Assembly: GCF_900103735.1 (NCBI RefSeq)
Contig: NZ_FMXE01000030.1
Span: 1-63,817, forward strand
Direction of reading: 5' to 3'
From: Algoriphagus alkaliphilus
GTDB taxonomy: Bacteria > Bacteroidota > Bacteroidia > Cytophagales > Cyclobacteriaceae
Length of the DNA stretch: 63,817 bases
Positions within the stretch are counted from its first letter, which is position 1, and each line of letters begins with the position of its first letter. The notes beneath the pieces are model-generated. The model had not been told where the DNA came from. It saw nothing but the letters and a program-made list of their open reading frames with translations, and did not search any database. This document shows, in pieces, positions 44,055-52,676 of this stretch. The position numbers and the translations under genes were made by a program.

Positions 44055-44615
44055 TTACATCTTAGGAAGTACCACGCTATCCACGGAGTGAATCACACCG
44101 TTTGACTGCCAAACGTCGGCAATTGTAACTTTAGACTGTCCACCGTTTGCATCCGTGATGTAAAGGTCTTTGCCTTTCATCCAGGCCGTCAACGTTCCAC
44201 CTTGTACAGTGGTCAATGTTGCTTTGCCATTTCCAGCTTTGATCGCAGCTGCGATTTCTTTGGAACCCATTTTACCGGCTACCACGTGGTAAGTCAATAC
44301 TGCCTGTAATTGTGCTTTGTTCTCTTCTTTCAAAAGTGTCTCAACTGTTCCTGCTGGAAGTTTTGCGAAGGCAGAGTTCTCAGGGGCAAAAACTGTAAAA
44401 GGACCTGCAGTCTGTAATGTCTCTACCAAACCTGCAGCTTTCACTGCTGCTACCAAAGTAGTGTGGTCTGCGGAGTTTACTGCATTTTCCACGATGTTTT
44501 TAGAAGGGTACATCGGCGCGCCGCCCACTTCTACTGTTTTTTCCATTTGGCCAAACGCAGCATTTGCTGTCAGGAATACGAAGGCTGCGAAAGCCATTTT
44601 GAATAATTTGTTCAT
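44055..44615 (-). CDS. Exported fasciclin (FAS1) domain protein
   Basis: A 186-residue protein with a signal peptide (MNKLFKMAFAAFVFLTANAAFGQ) and a single FAS1 domain. The family H1/H2 phrases are clear: GPFTVFAPENSAFAKLPAGTVE, LTYHVVAGKM and NGVIHSVDSVVLPKM at the end. FAS1 domains bind other proteins or surfaces and are common in bacterial envelopes. It is a single-gene unit with no partner next to it. The ATG at 44615 starts the signal directly. Confidence 0.9.
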   Translation of the reverse strand: MNKLFKMAFAAFVFLTANAAFGQMEKTVEVGGAPMYPSKNIVENAVNSADHTTLVAAVKAAGLVETLQTAGPFTVFAPENSAFAKLPAGTVETLLKEENKAQLQAVLTYHVVAGKMGSKEIAAAIKAGNGKATLTTVQGGTLTAWMKGKDLYITDANGGQSKVTIADVWQSNGVIHSVDSVVLPKM

Positions 44616-44738
44616 AAGTTTTATTGTTTTGGTTTTTCTGATATGGATGCACTTACGTGTGAGATTTCGCAGGTGGATTGAGTGAGATTCAGATTTTTTT
44701 GAAAAAATGATAAGGCAGCAAAGAGTTACATGTTGACT

Positions 44739-44771
44739 TTTGCTCCCAAAAGCTCAAAATTGATAGCTTTG
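44739..44771 (+). promoter_or_regulatory. pheS promoter
   Basis: TTTG (44739-44742) and TAGCTTTG (44764-44771), 21 bases apart, match the Bacteroidota -33/-7 consensus well. The predicted start is about 15 bases before ATG 44793. Confidence 0.7.
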
Positions 44772-44792
44772 TGGCTGGATTAATTTGCAGCC

Positions 44793-45821
44793 ATGTACCA
44801 AGAGAAAATCGAAGCGATCAAAGCCGCAATAGCCGCCGCCGACGCGACTACCCCTGACCAACTTGAAGCGTATCGAATGGAGTTTATCTCCAAAAAAAGT
44901 GTCGTTGGGGAGCTTTTTGCAGCGATGGGACAGATCCCGAATGAGGAAAAGCGAACCTACGGTCAGGTAGTCAATTCAGTGAAGCAATTGGCTGAGGAGA
45001 AGTTTCAGGAGCTGATTGAGAAAGTTTCTTCAAGCAACAAAAAGTCAAAATCTGCCGATATCGACTTGACTTTGCCTCCTTCCAATTATCCTTTGGGTGG
45101 AATCCATCCACTTACCGCTACCCGTCAGCGCATCATCGAGATCTTTGAGCGCATCGGGTTCAACCTTTCCGAAGGGCCTGAGATCGAGGACGACTGGCAC
45201 AACTTTACGGCATTGAATTTCCCTGAAAATCACCCGGCACGTGAGATGCAGGACACTTTTTTCATTGAAAAAAATCCCGATATCGCACTTCGTACGCACA
45301 CTTCATCTGTGCAGGTGCGGGTGATGGAAAACCAAAAGCCTCCGATTCGGACGCTATCTCCGGGTCGTGTGTACCGAAACGAGGCGATTTCTGCCCGTGC
45401 TCATTGCATTTTCCACCAGGTGGAAGGACTCTATGTGGATGAAAATGTAGGATTTGCGGACTTGAAGAATACGCTTTACCACTTTGCCAAGGAGATGTTT
45501 GGAAAGGAAACTAAAGTGCGATTCAGACCATCGTTTTTCCCATTCACCGAACCCAGTGCTGAGATCGATATTTCCTGCCTGATCTGCGGAGGAAAAGGCT
45601 GCAATGTCTGCAAAGGAAGCGGTTGGGTAGAGATCGGAGGCAGTGGAATGGTCGATCCAAACGTCTTGGAAAACTGTGGTATTGACTCCAAAAAGTATAC
45701 CGGATTTGCATTCGGAATGGGTATTGAGCGGATTGCAATGCTAAAGTATCAGATCAAAGACCTACGCTTGTTTACAGAAAATGATGTGCGCTTCCTGAGT
45801 CAATTCAGGCCGTTGTTATAG
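44793..45821 (+). CDS. pheS: Phenylalanyl-tRNA synthetase alpha subunit
   Basis: A 342-residue class II synthetase subunit. Motif 1 lies near PLTATRQRIIEIFERIGF, motif 2 is RVYRNEAISARAHCIFHQVEGLY and motif 3 is GFAFGMGIERIAML. An insert with four cysteines (CLICGGKGCNVCKGSGW, about residues 266-282), usual in this phylum, probably binds zinc. The N-terminal 80 residues are the tRNA-binding coiled coil. PheS with PheT charges tRNA-Phe; pheT is not adjacent. The gene stands alone under the promoter at 44739-44771. Confidence 0.96.
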   Translation: MYQEKIEAIKAAIAAADATTPDQLEAYRMEFISKKSVVGELFAAMGQIPNEEKRTYGQVVNSVKQLAEEKFQELIEKVSSSNKKSKSADIDLTLPPSNYPLGGIHPLTATRQRIIEIFERIGFNLSEGPEIEDDWHNFTALNFPENHPAREMQDTFFIEKNPDIALRTHTSSVQVRVMENQKPPIRTLSPGRVYRNEAISARAHCIFHQVEGLYVDENVGFADLKNTLYHFAKEMFGKETKVRFRPSFFPFTEPSAEIDISCLICGGKGCNVCKGSGWVEIGGSGMVDPNVLENCGIDSKKYTGFAFGMGIERIAMLKYQIKDLRLFTENDVRFLSQFRPLL

Positions 45822-45870
45822 AGAAATTGAAAAAGGCTGATCGAGAGATTGGCTTTTTTGTTTTCCCACA

Positions 45871-45960
45871 GATCACCACGGATAAGGGCACAGATTTTCA
45901 CTGATAAGGTTCTTTGGGAAAAAATGTGAGTTCTTTTTGTGTGAGAATCCGTGGGAAACA
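45871..45960. repeat. CACAGAT/CCGTGG-type intergenic repeat
   Basis: CCCACAGATCACCACGGAT, GGCACAGATTTTCACTG and later GAGAATCCGTGGGAA form a loose inverted structure. The same words recur at 46601-46680, on the other side of the toxin-antitoxin locus. Confidence 0.45.
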
Positions 45961-46033
45961 TTTAAAAACAAGCCTATTTCATCGTTTGTTGAGAAAAAGG
46001 CGAAATCCATAAAAAATGATTTAAATTAACTGT

Positions 46034-46252
46034 ATGAAAATTACATTAGAAATCGATAGTGAAAAGGCTTCAGCCTTCCTCAACTTCATTAGAAGTCTTG
46101 ATTTTATCAAAATCAAAGTTCAGGAGGATTTTGAAGAGCCTACCAAAGAAGAAATCCTACAAAGCATCGAAGCAGGATTGAAAGAAGTGAAAGATCACTT
46201 GGAGGGAAAAATTAAACTAAAAGAGGCAAGAACATTTTTGGATGAGCTTTAA
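46034..46252 (+). CDS. Antitoxin-like protein of a type II toxin-antitoxin pair
   Basis: A 72-residue protein. It begins MKITLEIDSEKASAFLNFIRSLDFIKI, a beta-helix start typical of small antitoxins that partner RelE/HigB-type toxins. A long charged helix follows (EEILQSIEAGLKEVKDHLEGKIKL), ending in ARTFLDEL. It overlaps the start of the (broken) toxin gene by 11 bases, the usual order of antitoxin first. The protein is intact although its toxin carries a stop codon, so it may still act as a repressor or protect against related toxins. Confidence 0.75.
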   Translation: MKITLEIDSEKASAFLNFIRSLDFIKIKVQEDFEEPTKEEILQSIEAGLKEVKDHLEGKIKLKEARTFLDEL

Positions 46253-46565
46253 AATACTTTTATCAGATACTTTTCAGAGAAACTTCAAGCAATTAGCAAA
46301 GAAGCACTCTTCTCTTAAATCTGACTTATTTAACCTTATTGAATCCTTGGAAAGTAACCCCTCCCAATGAACACCGCTAGGAAATAATCTTTTTAAAATT
46401 AGGGTTGCAATTACTTCTACGGGTAAAGGAAAATCAGGGGGAGCAAGAGTGATCACAATGGTAAAGGTGATCAACCAAGAAGTCTTCCTGATCACAATTT
46501 ATTCAAAATCAGATCGAGAATCGATTTCCGTAGAGGACCTAGAAAAGTTGATAAAGGACTTGTAG
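46242..46565 (+). pseudogene. RelE/HigB-like toxin with one in-frame TGA
   Basis: The frame from ATG 46242 to TAG 46563-46565 has 107 sense positions and one TGA at 46368-46370 (codon 43). Upstream it reads MSFKILLSDTFQRNFKQLAKK and NLIESLESNPSQ; downstream TPLGNNLFKIRVAI, GKSGGARVITMVKV and VFLITIYSKSDRE. This is the RelE/ParE-fold mRNA-interferase pattern, in which a Gly (GGA) normally stands before TPLG. A single G-to-T change would give the TGA. There is no other damage, so inactivation looks recent. The second half has the basic and aromatic residues that carry activity, so the truncated product should be harmless. Confidence 0.82.
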
Positions 46566-46600
46566 CCTGAAAAATCACTCGAAAGGTTGGTCTTTTTTTA

Positions 46601-46680
46601 TTCTCACAGATAGCACAGATTTTCACAGATGAATATGTAATTGTTAATAATCTGTGTTCATCCGTGGAGATCTGTGAGAA
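46601..46680. repeat. Inverted-repeat element TTCTCACAGAT ... ATCTGTGAGAA
   Basis: An 11-base perfect terminal inverted repeat (46601-46611 and 46670-46680) encloses further AGCACAGATTTTCACAGAT and AATCTGTGTTCATCCG words, which also pair. About 80 bases in all, ending just before the SMP-30 gene stop. It looks like a small dispersed element and may terminate transcription. Confidence 0.6.
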
Positions 46681-46684
46681 ATTA

Positions 46685-47563
46685 TCAAAAACAAGCCCGA
46701 TTCGTCTCCAATCCCCCCACTTCCATCTTCACCAAAAACACATCCCCACTCTGTGGATATTTTTTCAAATCCGATTCAGTCATATTTTCCTGTGCGGTGG
46801 TGATCAGCATCACATCGAGATTTTCACCCCCAAAGCAACAGGAAGTCACATGAGGTACCGGCAATTCGAGGTTGTCCAGAAGCTCCCCGTTTTTGGGATT
46901 CCAGCGATAGACACCCGAACCTCCATAATGCGCCACCCAAAGCATTCCCTCTCTGTCGATGCACATCCCGTCCGGAAAGCCCAAGTCCTCCGGGATCTCC
47001 ACTGCAATCCGTCGAAACTTAATCCTCCCCGACTCGGCATCAAAAGCAAATTCTTGAATCTTCCGCGTAGGTGTATCAATAAAGTAAAAGGTCTGCCCAT
47101 CGGTAGTCCAGGCCATCCCGTTGGGGATGGTCAGGTTGTTCAGTTGTGCTTCGGGTTTGAGTTTGGAATCAATCCGGTAAAGGGAACCTGCACGATCTGT
47201 GAATTTGGTGCTTAGTGTCCCTATCCAAATCCGACCTTTAAAATCAACCTTTCCGTCATTGAAGCGGTGTAAGGGCTGATTAGTCTCCACTTCACACAAC
47301 TTTTCGATTTCCTCAGTCTCCCAATCGTACCACACCAGTTTCCGATCCAAACCCAAAATCAATTTTCCATTTTGACCTTTCAGAACCACCGCCAAATAAT
47401 GCGGGAAATGCCTGATTTCCGGTTTTTCGGAAGTTAAATGGTATCGATGAAGATTCCCCTTTTCGATATCCACCCAGAAAAAGCAACCCAAATCAGCTAT
47501 CCAAAGCGGGCCTTCACCTAGAAAGCATTGGGAGGAGATCGTTTTAAGGACAGGGTTTTCCAA
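46685..47563 (-). CDS. SMP-30/gluconolactonase family protein
   Basis: A 292-residue six-bladed propeller. The metal ligands of the family are visible: Glu17 in LGEGPLWI, Asn in HRFNDGKVD, Asn in IPNGMAW and Asp in FPDGMCID. There is no signal peptide. SMP-30-type lactonases hydrolyse sugar lactones such as gluconolactone or arabinonolactone to sugar acids. A fossil of a similar gene lies after the sugar operon at 17.0 kb. The gene is divergent from the phosphodiesterase at 47816, and no sugar dehydrogenase is beside it, so the substrate is open. Confidence 0.9.
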   Translation of the reverse strand: MENPVLKTISSQCFLGEGPLWIADLGCFFWVDIEKGNLHRYHLTSEKPEIRHFPHYLAVVLKGQNGKLILGLDRKLVWYDWETEEIEKLCEVETNQPLHRFNDGKVDFKGRIWIGTLSTKFTDRAGSLYRIDSKLKPEAQLNNLTIPNGMAWTTDGQTFYFIDTPTRKIQEFAFDAESGRIKFRRIAVEIPEDLGFPDGMCIDREGMLWVAHYGGSGVYRWNPKNGELLDNLELPVPHVTSCCFGGENLDVMLITTAQENMTESDLKKYPQSGDVFLVKMEVGGLETNRACF

Positions 47564-47815
47564 GGTAATATGGTTTAAAGATTGATATCATGGTTGCTTA
47601 CTTGCTCAGCAAAAGTAATCTCCCACATAATTTCTGAAATAAAATAACAAATTGATTTATTTATTACCTGATCCAATCCCTTTACCAAAAAAAATGAGAT
47701 GTTGGTAAATTTAGTCTGCATTCTTCCGCTTATTTTGGTTGAAAAATACCAGCCCATGCTCCATTTCTTTCCGGAAATTAACATAAAAAACAAAGGGGGG
47801 TGGACTTCAATTGGA

Positions 47816-49030
47816 ATGACGCTCTTTCTTTGTTGTATTTCTTTTTTTGGCTTTTCCCAGGATAAAAAGACGATTTTCATCATTCTGGATGGAATCCCGG
47901 CTTCGGAATTAGAGCGTGTCGAGACTCCAAATCTCGATCAAATCGCTGAAATAGGCGGTTATGCAAGAGCCTTTACCGGAGGGAAAAAAGACGGTTACTC
48001 TCAGACACCGACCATTTCGGCAGTGGGCTACAACTCTCTCCTGACTGGCACTTGGGCCAATAAGCACAATGTTTGGGGCAATGGAATTGAGGATCCAAAT
48101 TACCATTATTGGACTATTTTTCGGTTTTTGAAGGAGGTCCGACTGGACGCCAAAACAGCCATTTTTTCAACTTGGCAAGACAACCGGGCCAAATTGCTGG
48201 GAGAAAATTTACCGGAGACCGGCTTTCTGAAATTGGATAAATCCTTCGATGGTTTGGAGCTGGATACGCTTACTTATCCACATGATGAGGAACACCTATA
48301 CATCCGGGATATTGATGAAAGAGTATCCGATGAAGCCTCCGCTTTTTTGAGGTCAGATGGCCCGGATTTAAGCTGGGTGTATTTGCAGTTTACAGATGAT
48401 ATGGGGCATCGATTCGGAAAGAGCCCACAACTCGAAGAAGCTATCCGACTGGCAGATGCACAGATTGGGAAAGTGTGGGAAGCGGTGCAGTATCGTCAGA
48501 AGGAATTCGGAGAGGATTGGCTGATCTGGGTGACGACTGATCATGGACGAAAAGAACCCGAGGGCAAAGATCATGGCGGACAATCCAATTCCGAGCGCGA
48601 AATCTGGATGGTGACAAACGCCAAAAGTCTCAATGAACGATTTCATTCCGGCAATGCGGCCATTGTGGATATTTTGCCATCCTTTCTGCGGTTTTTCAAT
48701 TTAGTGGTCCCTGAGGAAAGGGAAAATGAATTGGACGGAGTATCTCTCATTGGTAAAATTTCTATCGAAAATGCAGACCTGATCGGGAAAAAGAAAAGCC
48801 AAAGGTTGGTCTGGAAGCCTGTGGATAACTCAGGAAAAGTAAACATCTACTGGAGCCCAACCAATAATTTTGCCCATGGAGGATTGGATGAGTATATACT
48901 TTTAGCCGAGGTCCAGGCTGGGGCAGGATACTATGAATTGCCACACTGGATTTCCAAAATGAAGTTTTTTAAGATTTTGATTGAGGGTGAGCTTAATTCT
49001 TTGAATGCGTGGAAGCTCAGTAAAAAATAA
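47816..49030 (+). CDS. Exported alkaline-phosphatase superfamily phosphodiesterase
   Basis: A 404-residue protein when started at ATG 47816, which gives the signal peptide MTLFLCCISFFGFSQ; a longer frame from 47699 would place it internally. Metal and active-site blocks of the type I phosphodiesterase/nucleotide pyrophosphatase family: FIILDGIPASE (Asp), a catalytic Thr in the SQTPTISAVGYNSLLTG region, FTDDMGHRFG (Asp, His) and WVTTDHGRKE (Asp, His). It should cleave phosphodiesters or phosphomonoesters in the periplasm with two zinc ions. No operon partner. The substrate is unknown. Confidence 0.85.
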   Translation: MTLFLCCISFFGFSQDKKTIFIILDGIPASELERVETPNLDQIAEIGGYARAFTGGKKDGYSQTPTISAVGYNSLLTGTWANKHNVWGNGIEDPNYHYWTIFRFLKEVRLDAKTAIFSTWQDNRAKLLGENLPETGFLKLDKSFDGLELDTLTYPHDEEHLYIRDIDERVSDEASAFLRSDGPDLSWVYLQFTDDMGHRFGKSPQLEEAIRLADAQIGKVWEAVQYRQKEFGEDWLIWVTTDHGRKEPEGKDHGGQSNSEREIWMVTNAKSLNERFHSGNAAIVDILPSFLRFFNLVVPEERENELDGVSLIGKISIENADLIGKKKSQRLVWKPVDNSGKVNIYWSPTNNFAHGGLDEYILLAEVQAGAGYYELPHWISKMKFFKILIEGELNSLNAWKLSKK

Positions 49031-49145
49031 TTCTGGGCTGAACCTTTTTCGTGCAACCTGCACAAGTTTTTTTCCATCCCTTGGGAAATTCAAATCCCAA
49101 GTTATATGAAATGCCCATGAGAAAAGGTTCTCCTACAGGGGGATG

Positions 49146-49163
49146 CCCCGATAGCTATCGGGG
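49146..49163. repeat. CCCCGATAGCTATCGGGG palindrome
   Basis: A perfect 18-base palindrome lies in the leader of the cytochrome gene, flanked by further GATGC/GCAT pairing. It resembles the highly iterated GATAGCTATC palindromes of this phylum. It may be a repeat, or a terminator for the upstream gene. Confidence 0.6.
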
Positions 49164-49206
49164 ATCAGGGCATTCTATCTGACCAATAAAATTAAATTAT
49201 AAACAT

Positions 49207-49818
49207 ATGAAAAATCAATTTAAACTTTTCTTGAGCGTGGCAGGATTGATAGGCACGGTAGCAGCATGTCAATCCCCTGCCGAAAACATCAAACTTACCG
49301 AGACGGAATCCGCTGAGGCTACTCTTTCTGAATTTGCTGCCAAGGCGGCGCTTGGACAGCATTTGGTCACTATCGCCGGTTGCCACGACTGTCATACACC
49401 CAGAAAGATGGGGCCGATGGGGCCCGAATTGGATATGGATCGAGCCCTCTCCGGTCATCCTTCCCAACAGCCTATTCCTGACTTGGATCGGAAAGATTTG
49501 GAGTCGAAAGGCGTGGCAGCTACGCAAGGCCTTACCGCGTGGATTGGCCCTTGGGGTGTTTCTTTTGCCTCCAATATAACTTCAGATGCTACGGGTATTG
49601 GCAATTGGACCGAGGAGCAGTTTTTCACCGCACTTCGTGACGGCAAATCAAAAGGAATTAAAAGTAACCGTCAAATGCTCCCTCCTATGCCCTATGAGAT
49701 GTTTCGTCACATGACGGATGAGGAGATCAAGGCGGTTTTTGCGTACCTCAAAAGCACCCGTCCCATTGACAATGTGGTACCGGAACCCATGCCACCTCTC
49801 AGTGCTTCGGCCCAATAG
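49207..49818 (+). CDS. c-type cytochrome lipoprotein
   Basis: A 203-residue protein. The signal sequence ends in the lipobox GTVAAC (Cys21), so it is lipid-anchored outside the inner membrane. One heme-binding motif CHDCH (Cys59, Cys62, His63) follows, and methionines in RQMLPPMPYEMF could supply the second axial ligand. The IGNWTEEQFFTALRDGKSKG and LTDEEIKAVFAYLKS-like (MTDEEIKAVFAYLKS) blocks match cytochromes that accept electrons from periplasmic dehydrogenases. No dehydrogenase is encoded next to it. The following genes are co-directional but unrelated by sequence. Confidence 0.9.
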   Translation: MKNQFKLFLSVAGLIGTVAACQSPAENIKLTETESAEATLSEFAAKAALGQHLVTIAGCHDCHTPRKMGPMGPELDMDRALSGHPSQQPIPDLDRKDLESKGVAATQGLTAWIGPWGVSFASNITSDATGIGNWTEEQFFTALRDGKSKGIKSNRQMLPPMPYEMFRHMTDEEIKAVFAYLKSTRPIDNVVPEPMPPLSASAQ

Positions 49819-49840
49819 TACTTTCTAAACTAAGCCAACA

Positions 49841-50533
49841 ATGAAAAATACATTTGCAATACTTCTCTTATTCCTGGCAATGAACGGGAATTTATGTGCC
49901 CAGCAATTGCAACAACCCATAGTGGAAGTTCCATTTTCCAACAAAGGGTATGTTCTCCTCAAATCCGGACAAGTGGTCGAAGGTACCATCCGCTCTACCA
50001 ACAGCGGTCGTGGTATCAATCAAGTCAAAATGGAAGATACTCAAGGGATCAAACATACCCTGAGAGCAGAGGAAATCCAGGAATTTGCCGTGGCGATAAA
50101 CGGGGCCGTGCGACTTCAGTATTTCTCCGAGCGTGGCTCCTCGGTAAAAAAATTACTATCCAAGGATCAGCCCACTGCCAAGCCCAAAGACTTCATCATC
50201 TATCGAAATACGAGCATCAATGGGGAAAAGGAGCTTTTGCTTCAACTGCTCAACCCGGATTTTGATACCATTTTTGAGGCGTATTATGATCCATTTGCAA
50301 GAAAAACAAGCTCCCTTGAAGGAGAATTGATCACCTGGACAGGAGATAAGCACAGAGCTTATTTTATCTCCAAAAATGGAGCGCCTTTGCTTAAGGTGAA
50401 AAAAGGAAACTATAAAAAGGCATTCACTTTCCTCTTCGGAGATTGTCCCCATTTGGCAGGGCTTCCCAAGCCAAAACTAATGGATCTGGAAAACCATATC
50501 CTGTACTACCAAAATTATTGTTCATTTAACTGA
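49841..50533 (+). CDS. Exported protein of unknown function
   Basis: A 230-residue protein with a signal peptide (MKNTFAILLLFLAMNGNLCAQ). The mature part starts VEVPFSNKGYVLLKSGQVVEGTIRSTN, an SH3-like beta segment seen in exported Bacteroidota proteins that ends in a YVLL/EGTI hairpin. Residues near 190-225 carry three cysteines or aromatic pairs (FLFGDCPHLAG, NHILYYQNYCSFN). No named family is recognised. It lies 22 bases after the cytochrome gene and 8 bases before the DUF4345 gene, so the three are probably one transcript. Confidence 0.7.
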   Translation: MKNTFAILLLFLAMNGNLCAQQLQQPIVEVPFSNKGYVLLKSGQVVEGTIRSTNSGRGINQVKMEDTQGIKHTLRAEEIQEFAVAINGAVRLQYFSERGSSVKKLLSKDQPTAKPKDFIIYRNTSINGEKELLLQLLNPDFDTIFEAYYDPFARKTSSLEGELITWTGDKHRAYFISKNGAPLLKVKKGNYKKAFTFLFGDCPHLAGLPKPKLMDLENHILYYQNYCSFN

Positions 50534-50541
50534 AGAGGGCA

Positions 50542-50976
50542 ATGAAGAATGTAACAAAATGGGTGATTGTAACCCGAATATACCTGGGCTTTTCCATCCT
50601 TTCACTTCTTTCGGTGAGTGTGATGGCCCTGTTTGACCCACAATCAGTCATGGATTTGGTAGGTGTGAGCCTGAACAATACGGACGCCCTGAGCTCGATT
50701 CGTGGAGTCTATGGAGGCGTCGGTCTGACGATTTGCCTGAGCATCCTGTATCTGCTGATCAAGCATCCCGAAAAAGGAGCAGGATTCTTGAGTATTTTTT
50801 GGGGTGCCTATGCTTTTTCTCGCTTAATCACCTTGATTTCGGATGGCCCACTTGGAGATTTTGGTAATCAATGGCTGATGATCGAGTCGATCATGGCTCT
50901 GATTGGATTGGGGCTATGGATTCAGCTCAACTCAAGCAGGAGAAAGCAAAAGTTTGTGCTTCAGCATAAATTTTGA
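50542..50976 (+). CDS. DUF4345 family membrane protein
   Basis: A 144-residue protein with four membrane helices. Family phrases are FDPQSVMDLVGVSL, RGVYGGVGLTICLSILYLL and WGAYAFSRLITLISDG, then the last helix IMALIGLGLWIQL. DUF4345 proteins are small inner-membrane proteins of unknown role. It is the last gene before the terminator at 50997. Confidence 0.85.
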   Translation: MKNVTKWVIVTRIYLGFSILSLLSVSVMALFDPQSVMDLVGVSLNNTDALSSIRGVYGGVGLTICLSILYLLIKHPEKGAGFLSIFWGAYAFSRLITLISDGPLGDFGNQWLMIESIMALIGLGLWIQLNSSRRKQKFVLQHKF

Positions 50977-50996
50977 TTGCTATGTGAAAATCAATC

Positions 50997-51030
50997 AGCC
51001 GCCTGGAATAAATTTCCGGGCGGCTTTTTG
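50997..51030 (+). terminator. Strong hairpin terminator
   Basis: AGCCGCCTGGAA pairs with TTCCGGGCGGCT around ATAAAT, followed by TTTTTG. It ends the 49207-50976 transcript. Confidence 0.85.
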
Positions 51031-51129
51031 TCATTAGTTTAATCAGAAAAAGGGCATGGTGGCAAGGCCAAAATATTCCCTGATCTCGCGTATAACTAAA
51101 TGGAAAATTGGCCCTAAATCAAAGAGTAT

Positions 51130-51660
51130 ATGAACAGAAAAACGATTCTTTACATCGCTGCCAGTGCGGACGGCTACATTGCCAAACCCGGAGACAATTT
51201 AGATTTTCTCAATGCAGTAGCCCAAGAAGGAGAAGATTATGGATATGGAGCGTTTTATGATCAAATCGACACGGTCATTATGGGTAAGCGGACCTATGAT
51301 TGGGTGATGGAGCAGGTGAGTGAATTTCCACATCAGGGAAAAGAAACCTATGTCTTGACCCGGGAAAAATTAGACCCGATTGGTACGATTCAGTTTTATT
51401 CGGGAAACCTTTCGGAATTGGTTTCCAGGCTAAAAACTAGGACCGGGAAGCATATTTTTGTAGATGGAGGAGCTCAGACTGTCCATCGATTTTTAGAAGA
51501 TGGACTATTAGATGAGGTGATTATTTCATACATCCCGGTGTTGCTCGGAGAAGGCATCCGTTTATTTCAGGGAAGAGTTGCTGAGCAAAAGCTCGAGTTG
51601 GTCAGTTCAAAAAACTATACTTCCGGACTGGTACAGTTACACTATCGGGTCGTTTGTTGA
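51130..51660 (+). CDS. Dihydrofolate reductase-like protein (RibD C-terminal fold)
   Basis: A 176-residue protein. It starts ILYIAASADGYIAKPGDNLDFL and has the family middle TVIMGKRTYDWVM and the NADPH-loop-like HIFVDGGAQTVHRFLEDGLLDEVIISYIPVLLGEGIRLF. Members of this family are small NADPH-dependent reductases related to the reductase half of RibD and to DHFR. The natural substrate is unknown for most. Single gene with no link to folate or riboflavin genes here. Confidence 0.9.
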   Translation: MNRKTILYIAASADGYIAKPGDNLDFLNAVAQEGEDYGYGAFYDQIDTVIMGKRTYDWVMEQVSEFPHQGKETYVLTREKLDPIGTIQFYSGNLSELVSRLKTRTGKHIFVDGGAQTVHRFLEDGLLDEVIISYIPVLLGEGIRLFQGRVAEQKLELVSSKNYTSGLVQLHYRVVC

Positions 51661-51863
51661 AAATCGATTGATCTAAAGTTGAAAAACCAAAAGGATAAAA
51701 ATTCATTCATTTAGCTGGGAGTTATTTGTTTTCCTGGCTGTAAAAAAGTTTGGCCAAAGCCCCGATCAAAAACCGCCTTTCCTGATCAGATCCAATGGGA
51801 TATTTGATCGGTTCATTGCAGGGCTTTAGCCAAATAAACGCATAATCTAGGATCAGTATAAGA

Positions 51864-52661
51864 TCACTCCGGCCTCGCTTCCGAGCCCGCCAATATTCCT
51901 CCATCTACATTGAGCTCTATTCCGGTCACATACTTGGATTCATCCGAGGCCAAATACAAAGCCGCGAATGCCACATCTTCCGAATCACCAAAGTGACCAA
52001 GAGGAATTCCTGCTTCAACATCTTTGATGATTTTTTCCCGGATTTCTCCTTCTCCTAACATGGCATCCCACATCGGAGTCATGATGGCGGCAGGATGAAT
52101 GGAATTACAGCGGATATTGTAGCGCTTTTCAGCGCAACGAAGTGCTACCGATTTGGTGTGGTTTCTCACACCTGCCTTGCTTGCCGCATAGGCAGCTGCA
52201 CCGGGAATACCCACAATTCCGCTACGTGAGGAGATATTAATGATGCTTCCTTTTCCCTTTCGTTTCATCAGCGGAATGGCATATTTGCAGCCCAAGACAG
52301 TTCCGTTGAGATTGACCCGCATCACTTCATCGAAGGATTCCATATCGGGATTTTCAGCATCAAAGGGACCTGTAGTTTCCAGAAAACCTGTGATTCCGGC
52401 GTTATTTACCAGAATATCCAGCCCTCCAAATTCCAGTAGGAGCTTTTCATAAACCAACTGCCATTCTCCTTCATTTTTTACATCCAAGTGCGTGTAGCAG
52501 GCCATCTCTCCGAGTTCTTTGGCGAGGACTTTTCCTTGCTCATCCCGAATATCAGAGAGGATTACCCTCGCCCCTTCCCGATGAAAAACCCGGGCAATAC
52601 TTTCACCTATTCCTCGGGCAGCGCCTGTTATCAGGGCAATTTTATTTTCCAGTCTTCCCAT
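51864..52661 (-). CDS. Short-chain dehydrogenase/reductase (glucose 1-dehydrogenase-like)
   Basis: A 265-residue classical SDR: TGAARGIG (12-19), NNAG (86-89), Ser145, Tyr158 and Lys162 as catalytic triad (NISSRSG, AAYAASK), and VNVDGG-type ending (LNVDGGILAG). Asp37 after the second strand (SDIRD) points to NAD(H). It lies 15 bases downstream of the S41 peptidase gene and may be the last gene of that minus-strand run. Its substrate is not clear; cyclohexanol, steroid or sugar dehydrogenases are all relatives. Confidence 0.9.
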   Translation of the reverse strand: MGRLENKIALITGAARGIGESIARVFHREGARVILSDIRDEQGKVLAKELGEMACYTHLDVKNEGEWQLVYEKLLLEFGGLDILVNNAGITGFLETTGPFDAENPDMESFDEVMRVNLNGTVLGCKYAIPLMKRKGKGSIINISSRSGIVGIPGAAAYAASKAGVRNHTKSVALRCAEKRYNIRCNSIHPAAIMTPMWDAMLGEGEIREKIIKDVEAGIPLGHFGDSEDVAFAALYLASDESKYVTGIELNVDGGILAGSEARPE

Positions 52662-52676
52662 AAAAAGTCAGCTAAT

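Noticed and set aside
51722..51904. 60-codon minus-strand frame after the SDR
   Set aside because: It overlaps the end of the SDR gene in another frame and has no signal, motif or sensible start.
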